The notes beneath the pieces were generated by a model. The model was not told the origin of the DNA, made no database searches, and was given only the letters and a program-made list of their open reading frames with translations. A program made the position numbers and the translations under genes. A stretch of 64,000 nt of DNA, from positions 1,550,001 through 1,614,000 of the forward strand of contig JAPFFF010000008.1 in assembly GCA_039105265.1 (NCBI GenBank). Direction: 5' to 3'. The DNA comes from Tritrichomonas musculus. Taxonomy: Eukaryota; Parabasalia; Tritrichomonadida; Tritrichomonadidae. Every line of letters begins with the position of its first letter. Positions within the stretch are counted from its first letter, which is position 1. Shown one piece after another: positions 8,783 through 19,300 of this stretch.

Positions 8783-9547
8783 TTACTCTTCGTCTTTAAA
8801 TTCTTTGACCACAGCATCATAATATTTCTTGACTACATCAAGGGGGCCTTCAAAATATTCATCTCCATATTTATCTTTCTTTAATTCGTTTCTATCTACA
8901 GCATCGTTGAGTAATTGTAGTAGTTTGGCTTCGGCTTTATATTGATTGTTTACTTTGGATGATTGTATTTCCGTTGCACCTCCATCCTGCCTTTTATATG
9001 TTGATAATCTTTGTTTCATATATATTGTTCTCCCCACTTTATATATACTAGTATCTTTATGTTTTTTAAGCTGAACAATGTATAAAACGCCTTTGATATC
9101 TTTTGAAACATAGAATGTATTTTTTGTTCCACTGCGCTTTACTTGGTATCCCAATTGTTCCAATTCTCTTTTCAATTGTGCTTGTGAATATTTTATACCA
9201 GTTATTTCAAAATATTTTTCCTGAATTATTTTAATATCACATCTTTCTGCAACGTATCCATATAAATCCATAAATGTTTCCAGCGAAGTAATTTCATATC
9301 TTTGTTTCATTCTTTTTAGTTCTTTATTGATTGTATCATATGATTGCTCTAAATCATTTACTCTATGTTTTAAGAATTTATTTTCTTGGTATACTTCTGT
9401 GTACTGTATATCTAACTCATCACAATTTTCTTCCATCATCTTGTTCTCAGCTTGGATATTTATTAATTGCTCTCTGAGCTTTTTATTTTCGTCTCTGAGT
9501 AAATTAATTTCTTGTAGTGCTTCTTGTAATGTCATTTGTTGACTCAT
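8783..9547 (-). CDS. Coiled coil plus GIY-YIG-like (T5orf172) nuclease
   Basis: 254 residues. Residues 1-85 are a coiled coil (repeated LRDENKKLREQL-type heptads). A short winged-helix-like segment lies near 95-145. A T5orf172/GIY-YIG-like domain follows at about 155-235, with VLYIVQLKK, YKVGRT and RLSTYKRQ as the first strands and catalytic-region Arg. It is a relative of the 110-residue gene at 13415. The leader (9545-9568 on this strand) matches that of the HNH gene at 6316 almost exactly. It heads the minus-strand block. Confidence 0.8.
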   Translation of the reverse strand: MSQQMTLQEALQEINLLRDENKKLREQLINIQAENKMMEENCDELDIQYTEVYQENKFLKHRVNDLEQSYDTINKELKRMKQRYEITSLETFMDLYGYVAERCDIKIIQEKYFEITGIKYSQAQLKRELEQLGYQVKRSGTKNTFYVSKDIKGVLYIVQLKKHKDTSIYKVGRTIYMKQRLSTYKRQDGGATEIQSSKVNNQYKAEAKLLQLLNDAVDRNELKKDKYGDEYFEGPLDVVKKYYDAVVKEFKDEE

Positions 9548-9593
9548 TTATAGTAGAGATAAAAAAATAAAAAATAATGAAACGCTAAAATAA

Positions 9594-10160
9594 TTACTCA
9601 ATACAATATAAACGCTTAAATTTTTTGATACTTATTTTTCTTAGCTTACTATTTATATCTTTCATCAAAACATACTCACTTCCTCTATCATTATTTATAA
9701 ATAATCTTCTATACATGTCATCATATGTTTTCAAATAAAATTGTTCATCAACTAAATTAAAATAATAATTATGAAATTCAAGCTGGCCATATCTATTAAT
9801 TTCAAATGATTTATTTTCATCAAGTTCATCAATGAATACGTATTCAATCCCTCTATGTTTAGATTTATTTTTACAATTTTCTTGATTTGTAATCCATCTT
9901 AAGTTTTCAATTCTATTGTCAGCTCTATTATGGTTAATATGGTCTACCTGAGGTAAATTATTAGGATTTGGAATGAATTGTTGTGCAATTATTCTATGCT
10001 TCTTATATTTCTTTTGATTTAATTTTACCACAGCATATCCTTTGCTATCAAACCATTCGCTAATAATATATTCATCTTTTTTCCTTCTGATTGTGAAAGG
10101 ATGCTTTGATAATATTTCATAATCTTCAAATCCATTTAATGTAATGTATTGAGCTTCCAT
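9594..10160 (-). CDS. HNH endonuclease (NUMOD4/HNH_3 type), copy 2
   Basis: 188 residues, a paralogue of the gene at 6316: NUMOD4-like FEDYEILSKHPFTIRRK near 10-27, then HRIIAQQFIPNP, VDHINHNRAD and NLRWIT at about 58-95, and a divergent C-terminal part that ends the same way (KRLYCIE versus FQYCLE). It starts 11 bp downstream of the PolB stop. The leader ATCGCTAC resembles the motif of the other nuclease genes. It is probably a selfish nuclease gene, inserted behind the polymerase. Confidence 0.9.
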   Translation of the reverse strand: MEAQYITLNGFEDYEILSKHPFTIRRKKDEYIISEWFDSKGYAVVKLNQKKYKKHRIIAQQFIPNPNNLPQVDHINHNRADNRIENLRWITNQENCKNKSKHRGIEYVFIDELDENKSFEINRYGQLEFHNYYFNLVDEQFYLKTYDDMYRRLFINNDRGSEYVLMKDINSKLRKISIKKFKRLYCIE

Positions 10161-10171
10161 TTTTGTAGCGA

Positions 10172-13100
10172 TTAAAATTTCATAACTCTCTTAAAATTAG
10201 TGAGATTAATTTGTTGATAAGATTTTGATTTTTGAAAACAATTTGATCCATCTAATAAATCAAATTCAACTTCCTCTCCCTGGTACATCCTTTCATATAA
10301 TTCTTCTATTGTGATTCCCATTCTTTTAGCTTTGTTGAGAATGCACTGTTTTGGAACGCCACGCATGCGCACGTGATATCCTTCATTCCCTTTTTCATCA
10401 ACTAATATATCCAGATAGCTCTTCTTTCCTAGTGCAATTAATTTTCTAGAATGTACACCGCCAACAGCACCATTAAATGAATCAAAATCGCAATGGAACT
10501 GTGTCATCTTTTTGCCAATTAATTCTTTTCCATATTTTTTCTTAAACACCTCTGCAATCCTTGGTACATCACTTTCTTTAACATGAATGGAATCAGTATC
10601 TGTATAATAAATATCTATTCCATTCTGCTCTGCTGAACTTATAACTCTATTCATCAAATGCTTACTCCATGACAAAACGCTAGCACCAAAATGTGGTAGA
10701 TTGAAATGATTATTTATGGGCTTTACTTTTTTAACATACACATTATCAATTGACTTATTCTCTATTATCTCCGTGATGTAATTATAATTCTTCCAAATAT
10801 ATTTGATGGCTTTATTTTTTGGAATACATTTTGTTTCTGTCGTAGTTGCTTTTAATATAGATTTACCATAGATGGAATTCAAGAGTAGTTTAATAGTTTG
10901 TTGCAATGGATTGTTGGCATCTTGATATTTCCTCCTGAGATTAAATAATTTCTCGATGAAGATATTAATCTTGTTATTAAATCCTTCATCAAAATAATAC
11001 CCTCGAATGAACTCATAATCGAAATCATAAAACTCCATCAAATCCATGAAAGCCCTTTTGTCAATATAATAATGGTCTATTGGATTGTTGGTAAATATTT
11101 TTGAGCCCTGTTCATTTCTACTAAATACTTGTCCAAATTTATATGGACTAGATGATTTGCATTTTATTTTCTTAATATTTATTTCTGCAAAAAACTGGTC
11201 AAAATCTAATAACTCCTCTGTTAAAATATCAGGAGGGATTACTTTTGGAATTCCTTTTGGTACACCAGTCATAATACTCATTGCAGATGGATATAAAGAT
11301 ACAGCATCAAAATCTTGTAATCTCTCTTCAACATATTGTTTCTCATTGTTAGCAGTCATTGTTCTTCCACCACTAACACAACGTTGGATAAAATTCTGTG
11401 GCTTGCCACTTAACTGGTAGCAATCATCAAAGCATCCAAATCTGTATGCATAATAATAACCAATGGAAGATATGGAAATGAAATTATGTACGTCCAACAT
11501 ATCTGTCTTTGTCTGTTTAAATACTTCTATCAAGTCTCTATTAAATTTCTCTACACCTTTCATCAATACTATACAATCTAGTTTACAGTAATAAATAGCA
11601 TACTTCATTATATCTATTTGGAGATTATCATATGCTCCACAAGATTGTGCATTATCAATTAGTTGTTTCCAGTCTTGTTTTATTTGTTGTAGTGTTTTCT
11701 TATCTTTATTCTCCAAGTAATATTGTAATTGGAATTCAAGTGCTGATACATTCTTTCGTTTTATATTTTTTTCAGTGTACAGTTTATATGCCATCACTTC
11801 TTTGTGGACCGGTAGCTGAAACATCTTTGCGAAAGATGCTAATGCGGCAGGAATAATGGAATAACTATTGCGGAATGTTAATCTCTTCTCTATTATTGTC
11901 ATCTTTCTGGTCTTCTTTGTTTTCTTGTCAGTGCCTTCTATTTCTTTATATTTTGTCATTACTATCTGTAAAATGGTACCACTTCTTTCTGTAATCTGTA
12001 CATCCCATCCAGGAGTATTTATAAAGAAGCATGCATCATATTTTAGATTATGGAAGTATGTAAGTGAATTATTATCTAGAGATTTCAACAATCTTTCTGC
12101 AATATTGTCTCCCTCAAAGATTAATTTATGAATTAGTTTCCCTGTTCTAAATACAGTAATGTTCAGATATGGTTTATGTGGTGATAATGTTGTATCAGTT
12201 TCAAAATCTGAATAGTATATCTTTGACCACTCTCTTTCTTTTTTCAACTCTGTGGAATCTATCTTTTGACAACAAAGAGATGGGTCATATGATAAATCCA
12301 TATAATCTGTTAAATGGCTATTGTATTCATTTGTTGCCAGTATATTCATTTCACACGCTTTTATTTCTCTAAACATATTATCTTTAAATAGCTTTCGTAG
12401 AATGGTAATCAATTTTGTATTTCCCACTGGTTTGTTAATCATGTAATGGTTCTTGAATAATAACAAGTCGACGGTTCTGTTAAAATCTTTAGCCCATTTT
12501 CTTTTCCTTGTATCTATTTTCATTTGCATCTGATACTTTATATCTAAATCTTCATCTATCCGTCTTACAATGAAATGACATTTAAAATGTTTAGCTATAT
12601 CACAGATTAAATTATTTGGTACCATTCTTGTTTTAACCATAAACCGTAGCTGATTGATTTCTTCATTTGTGAACACTCCTGATTGGATGCATGCATAAAC
12701 CAAACAGTTATCTTGGTAGTTATTTTTTTCCACTGATTTGAATATTTGGTATTTAGTTAAGTCTATATCAGATAAGTTAATATATGGAAAGAATCCACCA
12801 TCTGGACTTTCTCTGTATTCCTCATCTATTTCTATTTCTTCTTCATATAATTTCCCTTTGTTGTCTTGCTTATCTATTGTGAATGTTGTTTGTTTCCCTT
12901 TCCTTTTGTTTTTGATGAATAGTAATTGATATTTTGCTGGAATAAATACATTACCAACCCAAGGATTATTATCAGAGCAGTCATCATTTAAATCTATTGT
13001 ACCAGAAATATGTCCTATTGTTGTGTCAATATTTCGTGCTGATGAGATGGTAAACCATTTATAATCTTCACCATCTAATGATTCACTTTTTACCACTACA

Positions 13101-13342
13101 TTCTTTTTATTCTTCTTTTGTAATTGCCTTAACATCTCAGTGAATGCTAATCTTTTATCTTCATTATCTCCAATGTCTATTTCAAATGATATTTCTTTAT
13201 TTGCCTTTTGCATAAATTCCTTCATCTGTTTTTTAAATTTGGGTTTCTCTTTAATATTTTTGATTCTTTCTTTGTATTCTTTTCTGGCTTCAGTTTTTGC
13301 AGTGGAGTAGAGGTCAACTGAGATGTCAAAAAGATAGCTCAT
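10172..13342 (-). CDS. Protein-primed family B DNA polymerase
   Basis: 1056 residues; it would replicate the linear element from a terminal protein. The 3'-5' exonuclease motifs are DFETD near 379, HNLKYDACF near 431 and YCKLDCIVL near 584. Polymerase motif A is FDAVSLYPSAM near 677, motif B LNSIYGKS near 820, and motif C YTDTDSIHV near 912. The N-terminal 350 residues hold a YQDNCLVYACIQSG segment near 208 that resembles the OTU-like region reported for some Polinton polymerases (inference). Length is typical of Polinton PolB. The divergent gene at 13415 starts 72 bp away. Confidence 0.95.
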   Translation of the reverse strand: MSYLFDISVDLYSTAKTEARKEYKERIKNIKEKPKFKKQMKEFMQKANKEISFEIDIGDNEDKRLAFTEMLRQLQKKNKKNVVVKSESLDGEDYKWFTISSARNIDTTIGHISGTIDLNDDCSDNNPWVGNVFIPAKYQLLFIKNKRKGKQTTFTIDKQDNKGKLYEEEIEIDEEYRESPDGGFFPYINLSDIDLTKYQIFKSVEKNNYQDNCLVYACIQSGVFTNEEINQLRFMVKTRMVPNNLICDIAKHFKCHFIVRRIDEDLDIKYQMQMKIDTRKRKWAKDFNRTVDLLLFKNHYMINKPVGNTKLITILRKLFKDNMFREIKACEMNILATNEYNSHLTDYMDLSYDPSLCCQKIDSTELKKEREWSKIYYSDFETDTTLSPHKPYLNITVFRTGKLIHKLIFEGDNIAERLLKSLDNNSLTYFHNLKYDACFFINTPGWDVQITERSGTILQIVMTKYKEIEGTDKKTKKTRKMTIIEKRLTFRNSYSIIPAALASFAKMFQLPVHKEVMAYKLYTEKNIKRKNVSALEFQLQYYLENKDKKTLQQIKQDWKQLIDNAQSCGAYDNLQIDIMKYAIYYCKLDCIVLMKGVEKFNRDLIEVFKQTKTDMLDVHNFISISSIGYYYAYRFGCFDDCYQLSGKPQNFIQRCVSGGRTMTANNEKQYVEERLQDFDAVSLYPSAMSIMTGVPKGIPKVIPPDILTEELLDFDQFFAEINIKKIKCKSSSPYKFGQVFSRNEQGSKIFTNNPIDHYYIDKRAFMDLMEFYDFDYEFIRGYYFDEGFNNKINIFIEKLFNLRRKYQDANNPLQQTIKLLLNSIYGKSILKATTTETKCIPKNKAIKYIWKNYNYITEIIENKSIDNVYVKKVKPINNHFNLPHFGASVLSWSKHLMNRVISSAEQNGIDIYYTDTDSIHVKESDVPRIAEVFKKKYGKELIGKKMTQFHCDFDSFNGAVGGVHSRKLIALGKKSYLDILVDEKGNEGYHVRMRGVPKQCILNKAKRMGITIEELYERMYQGEEVEFDLLDGSNCFQKSKSYQQINLTNFKRVMKF

Positions 13343-13414
13343 TTAACATAAAATTAAAAAAGCTAAAAAAATTATCACGCTATAAACAGAAAAAAATAAT
13401 TTGCTTGGTATGAA

Positions 13415-13747
13415 ATGTCTGTTGAATACATCTATTTGATTCGTGAGAGAGAATTTGCTTACACTAATCAACCTGTATATAAAATTGGTAGAACAAATAA
13501 AATTGCAACAAGAATGGGACAATATCCTAAAGATAGTGAAGTGTATTTGGTTGAAGCAGTTAGTGATTCAGTAAAAGTTGAAAAAGAATTAATAACTATA
13601 TTTGAAGAGAATTATGAGAGAGCAACAACAAAAGATGGAAAAACATGGATTGGCAATGAATATTTTGTTGGTAATGTTAACGAAATGATTTATATAATTA
13701 GAACATATATTTCTTATCACGCACCAAAAGCATGGGTAAAATCTTAG
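13415..13747 (+). CDS. Small GIY-YIG-like (T5orf172/MUG113) protein
   Basis: 110 residues, essentially a single domain: YIYLIRERE at 5-13, YKIGRT at 22-27, the conserved Arg near 33 in ATRMGQYP, then a Glu-containing helix (KVEKELITIF) and a C-terminal WIGNEYFVG strand. The layout matches the T5orf172 branch of GIY-YIG nucleases. It is divergent from PolB. Its function in the element is unknown; a homing or processing nuclease is possible. Confidence 0.8.
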   Translation: MSVEYIYLIREREFAYTNQPVYKIGRTNKIATRMGQYPKDSEVYLVEAVSDSVKVEKELITIFEENYERATTKDGKTWIGNEYFVGNVNEMIYIIRTYISYHAPKAWVKS

Positions 13748-14070
13748 GAATTTTCTATAAAATTAGCGTCCCAAAAAAATGGGACAGAAAATGGGATCGT
13801 TGGGACAGAAATGGGATTGTTGAAAAACACCCTAAACTTGACATGTTTTTGATTCATTAGATGTCTATTTTGATATATATTTCATATAATATCTTTATTT
13901 TTATGATCCCAAAAATGATCCCATTTTTGAAAAAAGATATATAGAAAAAATTGAATGCGAAAATAATTGTAAATTATTTTTTTGAGAATATTATTTTGAG
14001 AAGTTTGAGGAAACCAAAAATGGGATCACAAAAATGGGACGCATTCAAAAATTGAAAATGTATTCAAAAT

Positions 14071-14241
14071 AAAATCTTTGTTCGTTATTATTTCTAAAAT
14101 CTTTGTTCGTTATTATTTCTAAAATCTTTGTTCGTTATTATTTCTAAAATTTTTGTTCGTTATTATTTCTAAAATCTTTGTTCGTTATTATTTCTAAAAT
14201 TTTTGTTCGTTATTATTTCTAAAATCTTTGTTCGTTATTAT
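14071..14241. repeat. 25-bp tandem repeat, about 7 copies
   Basis: Unit begins AAAAT(C/T)TTTGTTCGTTATT; copies differ only at the C/T position, which suggests recent amplification. Confidence 0.95.
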
Positions 14242-14355
14242 TTGAATCATTCAATGTAATAAAATTTTTTGTATTTGCGTTTACCAATTATATTTTTGGG
14301 CTTCCCAAATGTTTTTTGGGCTTCCCTATCACAGTATTAGGGACGCTCAATGTAT

Positions 14356-14434
14356 ATTTGAGCTGCCCAATCACAACTTTGGACCTCCCAATGCTATCCT
14401 AGAGCCTCCCAAATATTGCTTGGGCAGCTCAAAT
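14356..14434. repeat. 15-bp inverted repeat in GGGC-rich patch
   Basis: ATTTGAGCTGCCCAA at 14356-14370 is perfectly inverted at 14420-14434. The spacer has further CCTCCCAA/GCCTCCC-type pieces. It could form a stem. Confidence 0.75.
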
Positions 14435-14470
14435 ATCTTTAAAATTTTTTCACTTTTTGAATTCATTATC

Positions 14471-15000
14471 AAAAGTTTAATTGAGAACCCATTGAAAATA
14501 AAAATTATAATTGAGAACCCATTGAAAATAAAAAGTTTAATTGAGAACCCATTGAAAATAAAAATTATAATTGAGAACCCATTGAAAATAAAAATTATAA
14601 TTGAGAACCCATTGAAAATAAAAATTATAATTGAGAACCCATTGAAAATAAAAATTATAATTGAGAACCCATTGAAAATAAAAATTATAATTGAGAACCC
14701 ATTGAAAATAAAAATTATAATTGAGAACCCATTGAAAATAAAAATTATAATTGAGAACCCATTGAAAATAAAAATTATAATTGAGAACCCATTGAAAATA
14801 AAAATTATAATTGAGAACCCATTGAAAATAAAAAGTTTAATTGAGAACCCATTGAAAATAAAAATTATAATTGAGAACCCATTGAAAATAAAAATTATAA
14901 TTGAGAACCCATTGAAAATAAAAATTATAATTGAGAACCCATTGAAAATAAAAATTATAATTGAGAACCCATTGAAAATAAAAATTATAATTGAGAATTC
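14471..15000. repeat. 30-bp tandem array, 17 full copies plus part
   Basis: The unit contains TTGAGAACCCATTGAAAATA. Copies are almost identical, with one variant form (AAAAGTTTAA instead of AAAATTATAA) at units 1, 3 and 13. Because the unit is ten codons long and stop-free in one frame on each strand, it produces long open frames on both strands, but nothing else supports coding. Confidence 0.95.
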
Positions 15001-15530
15001 TTTCAATTTCCTCTATCCCATAAATTTTTGGGACGATCCCACTTTTTATGAAAATCTCTAGAGATTATTTTTTTCTTTCTATTCTATATTCTTGAAATTT
15101 TGGACATAAAAATGGGTAAAAAAATCTGATTCCAGGTGTCTTTTCATCATCAAGCAAATTAAAAAAATGACTTGCTTTTAAGCAAGGCCCAATCTATGAT
15201 TGTGATGTGATGAAGTGAAATTTAGAGGAATTATTTTTCTGTGAGACGTCATGCATATTTTTTTCTTGGTGAAATGAGAATTATTTTTCTGTGAGACGTC
15301 ATGCATATTTTTTTTCGTTAAATTTAGAGGAATAATTTTTTGGTGGTATGTCACGTATATTTTTGGTAATATGATAAGTATATTTTTTGGTGAAGTGGTA
15401 TGTCACGTATATTTTTTTGTTTTTCGTCATGTACATTTTTTTGTTAAAGGAACTTTTTGAATGCCTTTCCTCTCAATTTTTGGTGGATGGAACTTTTTGA
15501 ATGGATATTTGGCCGCGCCTGCGGCGGGCC

Positions 15531-15570
15531 AGGGGGCCTTCGGCCCCCTAATAGTTCGCAGCTTCGCTGC
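15531..15570. repeat. Two GC hairpins with TTC loops
   Basis: AGGGGGCCTTCGGCCCCCT (15531-15549) and GCAGCTTCGCTGC (15558-15570) are perfect short hairpins in otherwise AT-rich DNA. Similar GC patches lie at the ends of elements A and B and near 25.8-26.0 kb. Confidence 0.75.
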
Positions 15571-15636
15571 TCACAAAAAAATATATTACATATAATATAT
15601 TTTATGTGGTACATAAAGTATATTTCATCTCATTAT

Positions 15637-16368
15637 TCATTTTGTAAGCACGTCATATATGTCAGCATCTTGTGCTGGTTTTATCTTTAATGTGATGAAC
15701 AATGGCGATTTCAAGATTACTGGTTGGAACATAAAATCAACTAATCTCATCTCCAAAAACTTTAATGAATCTGTGTTGACTTTAACTTTGATTGGTTTAG
15801 TTAAATCATAATTCACTATTAAAGCCTCCTGGTCCATTATCATTGTATCAATATTTGCGATAATTGATGGTGTATATTCTTGGTTCCCAATTGATGAATG
15901 CGTTGCAACTCCCTGCAATGATACCAAATATAATTTATTGGCAAAATCTAGAATTGGTAAATCTGGAACATTTTTTTCTTCATTAGCATTAACTTCAAAT
16001 TCTTTACAGTTGAATAGTCCAGTAATTAATTTCGCTCTATGACTTCCTTCCTTAAATGCTATATTTTCAGTTGGTTTTAATGATATTGTTCTATTATTTA
16101 CATTCTTGAACTCAATTGTGTTCTGGCATGCATTTAAGAATTTGACCAGATAACCAAAAGAATATGCATACGACTCTTCAAAATCAATTCTTATCTCACT
16201 ATTAGCAGTTTCAAATATTAAATAATCATCTTCAGTGGTTAATAGTATGTTGGCCTTGGTATTGATTGATGAAACATAATACTTCACGTAAGGACATTTC
16301 CACGGTATATCAATATTCATTCTCACAGTATTGTAATTTTCTGGTTGGCTTTGAATAGAATACAGCAT
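15637..16368 (-). CDS. Candidate minor capsid (penton-like) protein
   Basis: 243 residues, beta-rich, with no signal peptide or membrane segment. The C-terminal 40 residues (FLEMRLVDFMFQPVILKSP, then FITLKIKP) follow the pattern of the last strands of penton/minor capsid proteins of Polintons and adintoviruses, in which a strand, a turn with a Gln/Asp-Pro and a final LHLR-like strand occur. That comparison is from memory and needs a profile search. It is divergent from the giant fibre-like gene with only 19 bp between the start codons, so the two share a promoter, which fits a paired vertex-plus-fibre role. Confidence 0.65.
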   Translation of the reverse strand: MLYSIQSQPENYNTVRMNIDIPWKCPYVKYYVSSINTKANILLTTEDDYLIFETANSEIRIDFEESYAYSFGYLVKFLNACQNTIEFKNVNNRTISLKPTENIAFKEGSHRAKLITGLFNCKEFEVNANEEKNVPDLPILDFANKLYLVSLQGVATHSSIGNQEYTPSIIANIDTMIMDQEALIVNYDLTKPIKVKVNTDSLKFLEMRLVDFMFQPVILKSPLFITLKIKPAQDADIYDVLTK

Positions 16369-16387
16369 TATTTAATTTCAGAATAAA
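16369..16387. promoter_or_regulatory. 19-bp bidirectional promoter gap
   Basis: Only 19 bp (TTATTTAATTTCAGAATAAA-like) separate the start codons of the divergent genes at 16368 and 16388. Transcription signals must lie here or inside the neighbouring coding sequences. Confidence 0.6.
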
Positions 16388-19300
16388 ATGTCGTTGGCAC
16401 TGTATTCCTGTAAAAGTAAAGAAGCTTATAAACTTAAATCAAATGATATAGAGATAAATATTGATGAAGATGAAAATGGAATTAAAAGATTGAATTTTGA
16501 AAACACCATTGAACCTGAGGAAATGGTACAATTTAATTGTATCTACAATAAAGCTGAAATTGATGAAAAAATAGTTGGGGATTATCTTGAGAAGCAAGGA
16601 GGACTAGATGGATTTGGCGCATTAAATATTATGGCAGGGAAAGGAATTACTACATTTACTGAAAGTGGAAGATTACAAGAAAAAAATTATGCTCCAAATC
16701 TAAATAAATTATATGAACGATTAAGTACAAGTGCAGTAAATTTAAGAACATATCTAACTAAACTTCAAGAAGACATCATTAAAAATATTGGTACAGCTGA
16801 AATAATTCCAGGGACAGAACTATTAATTATTGAAAATGAAATATCAACAAAAGAAGTAGATGTTAGTTCATATTCAAAACTAATTGCCGCGTTAGGAAAT
16901 AATAATACTGGTATCTTAAGTGCAATCGACCATCTTTATACAGCTTTGGGAGAATTAGATAGTTTTTCTGTTTCTGATTTCTTGGCAACAACATTACAAA
17001 AGAATGAGACTATGACAACAATAAAAGAAAACAAAGCAGAAAACATATATGAAGCAACACAAGAAAATATTGAAAAATATACAGAATTGGTAACAGCTAT
17101 CAAGAATTTGAGTGAATCATTGAAAAATATTTTAATCGTTGAGAAGAATTTGGACTTAAAATACATAAATGAAATCAAAAAAGAAAAGCCAGATGATGAA
17201 ATACCATTGGCTATTACTGATGAAGAGACAAAAGAATATATTTGCACTTATGAAACAGCAAATAAACATGCTGATACATTAACAGAAATAATTAATCTTA
17301 TCAATACATCTAATGAAAATATTGAAAAATGGTTAAAGAAAATAGAAGAGACAAAGACAACTGGAATAGATTTTACAAAGATAAGTGATTTGAAAGTGGT
17401 ACAGAAAAATCAAACATCATATGAAACCAAACCAAAATCTCTCACAACATTTAATGATGTCATTACAAATTTAAGCGCTAATAATGATAATATTAGTAAT
17501 TGGATAAATAAAGTAGAAAATGAATCCATTGTAGCATTAGAATTATTAGAATCATTTGGTCCTGAGGTTCCAATAATAGTATTAAATGAAACTACCAAAG
17601 AACCAGTAATAAAAACAGTAAAAATAGAAATAATTGAACCAACGCCTACACCTGAACCATCCCCATCACCCTCTCCAGAACCACCCGTACCAGATTATAT
17701 TGTAGATCCGAACGGAAATAATTTTCATTATCCAACGAAAGAAGAATTAGAAGAAATAAAAGAAAAATATAAAAATTCACCGCTAGCTGTTGATAATTCT
17801 ATTGCACCAACAATTAATGTATACGAGAAATGGTATAATTTAACTGACGGAATAAATTGGATCAAAAATCTTGTATACAATATTTTATCAACAATGTATT
17901 ATTTATGTATGAATCCATTAAAAAGTTTAAGCAATATAGAGGAAATAGAAATATTAGTTTGCATAAAAGTAAGTGATTCATCGGATACCAACGAGTATGC
18001 TTTCAAAAAATTGGTGATAAGTAATGATAAGACCAGTAGTGATTCAACTGATATCACCACACCAGATGATGCATTAGTTGAAAAGACAGAAGGGCAGTTT
18101 GTGGATAAAGATAATAATGTTAAATTTAGTACTAATGATTTAGCAGATATAGATGAATTACAGAAAAATAATGTCGCTGTTAAAACAAATATTATAGATT
18201 CAATTAATGTTGTAATCAATTCATATAAAACATTAGGGATAATCATTAAGCATACTTTCTCAATATTAAATAGTTGGGTTTTAAATCCTGGAGCTCATTT
18301 TGCAATTAATTCATCCAAATTTTTGTGGAATAATTTTATAACACCTGGACTCAGATATGGTATCGATGAATATGGAAAAATAAAAAAATATGTAATAAAT
18401 TGGGGAGACAATAATGAATTTCTACCAACACCAGCAGAAGATGATTCAGAAATATTAAAATATTTGAAAGACAAAGCCATAGCAACACAAGAAATAGCAA
18501 TCAATACATGGGAAGATTTAACTAATTTTATAAAATATTTTCCGCCTAAATTTTATTTGGTTTTTGGAAGCCTGATTTATACTCTAGCTGTACTATCAAG
18601 TGATTGCGTGAGAAATTCAGAATTATTAGAAGAAGATGAATTGCCTGATGGATTAGAAGAAATATTCACTCCAAATAAATATTCAATAGTCGATACAATT
18701 TATAAATTAATACGCAAATTAAACAATCATATTAAAAATCATCCATCATCAGGTGATTCTAATTTTACGATTAAAAATGGTTATCCAGAATATGAAATCA
18801 AAAATGATGATATCAAACCAAGTTCACTTGAAAAAACAATTCGATTAGATGATACTGATATCACTAAAAAATATAATATCTTAACGATTGATATCCCTGC
18901 TGAATTAAAAACAAAACTGCTGACAATAAAAGAACATACTAATATTTTCAAAATTACATTGCGAAAGAATGTAGTATATGATGAGCAAGGAAATTATATC
19001 AGAGAATTTTATATATATGTGTATCAAAATAAATTTGTTGCACCAATAGTAATCAAGAGAGAAAATGGATGCTATCTATACAATTCATCGGAAATTTCAG
19101 ATACAACATCAATTGCTTTCGATCAAGAACTAGATTTTAATCCATACGACTTATATCTCAGAGGTGAGCTATCAATTAATTATGAACCCTCACAAGATGC
19201 TTTAGTTTCAACAAAACCAGTAGTTAAGTGTGATATTATTGAAGCTGATAATGCATTAAAATTACAGAAATCCGATATATATTACTTCTATAAACCATCA

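Larger units (their letters stand above)
13748..15636. other. Central non-coding, repeat-rich region of element A
   Basis: Holds several repeat classes and no convincing gene. There are GGGAC/GGGATC-type short repeats near 13768-13805 and 14028-14040, a 25-bp tandem repeat (14071-14241), a 15-bp inverted repeat (14356-14370 with 14420-14434) in a GGGC-rich patch, the 30-bp tandem array (14471-15000), two direct copies of a CTGTGAGACGTCATGCATAT unit (15239 and 15289), TATGTCACGTATATTT repeats near 15346 and 15402, and GC-rich hairpins near 15510-15570. A replication or packaging centre is possible but unproven. Confidence 0.8.

Noticed and set aside
14471-15000. CRISPR-like array
   Set aside because: The units are directly tandem with no spacers, and the context is a eukaryotic transposable element.
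14309-15061. 250-residue frame of IIIENPLKIK repeats
   Set aside because: It is produced by the 30-bp array, which is also open on the other strand; no domain, leader or non-repeat body supports a gene.
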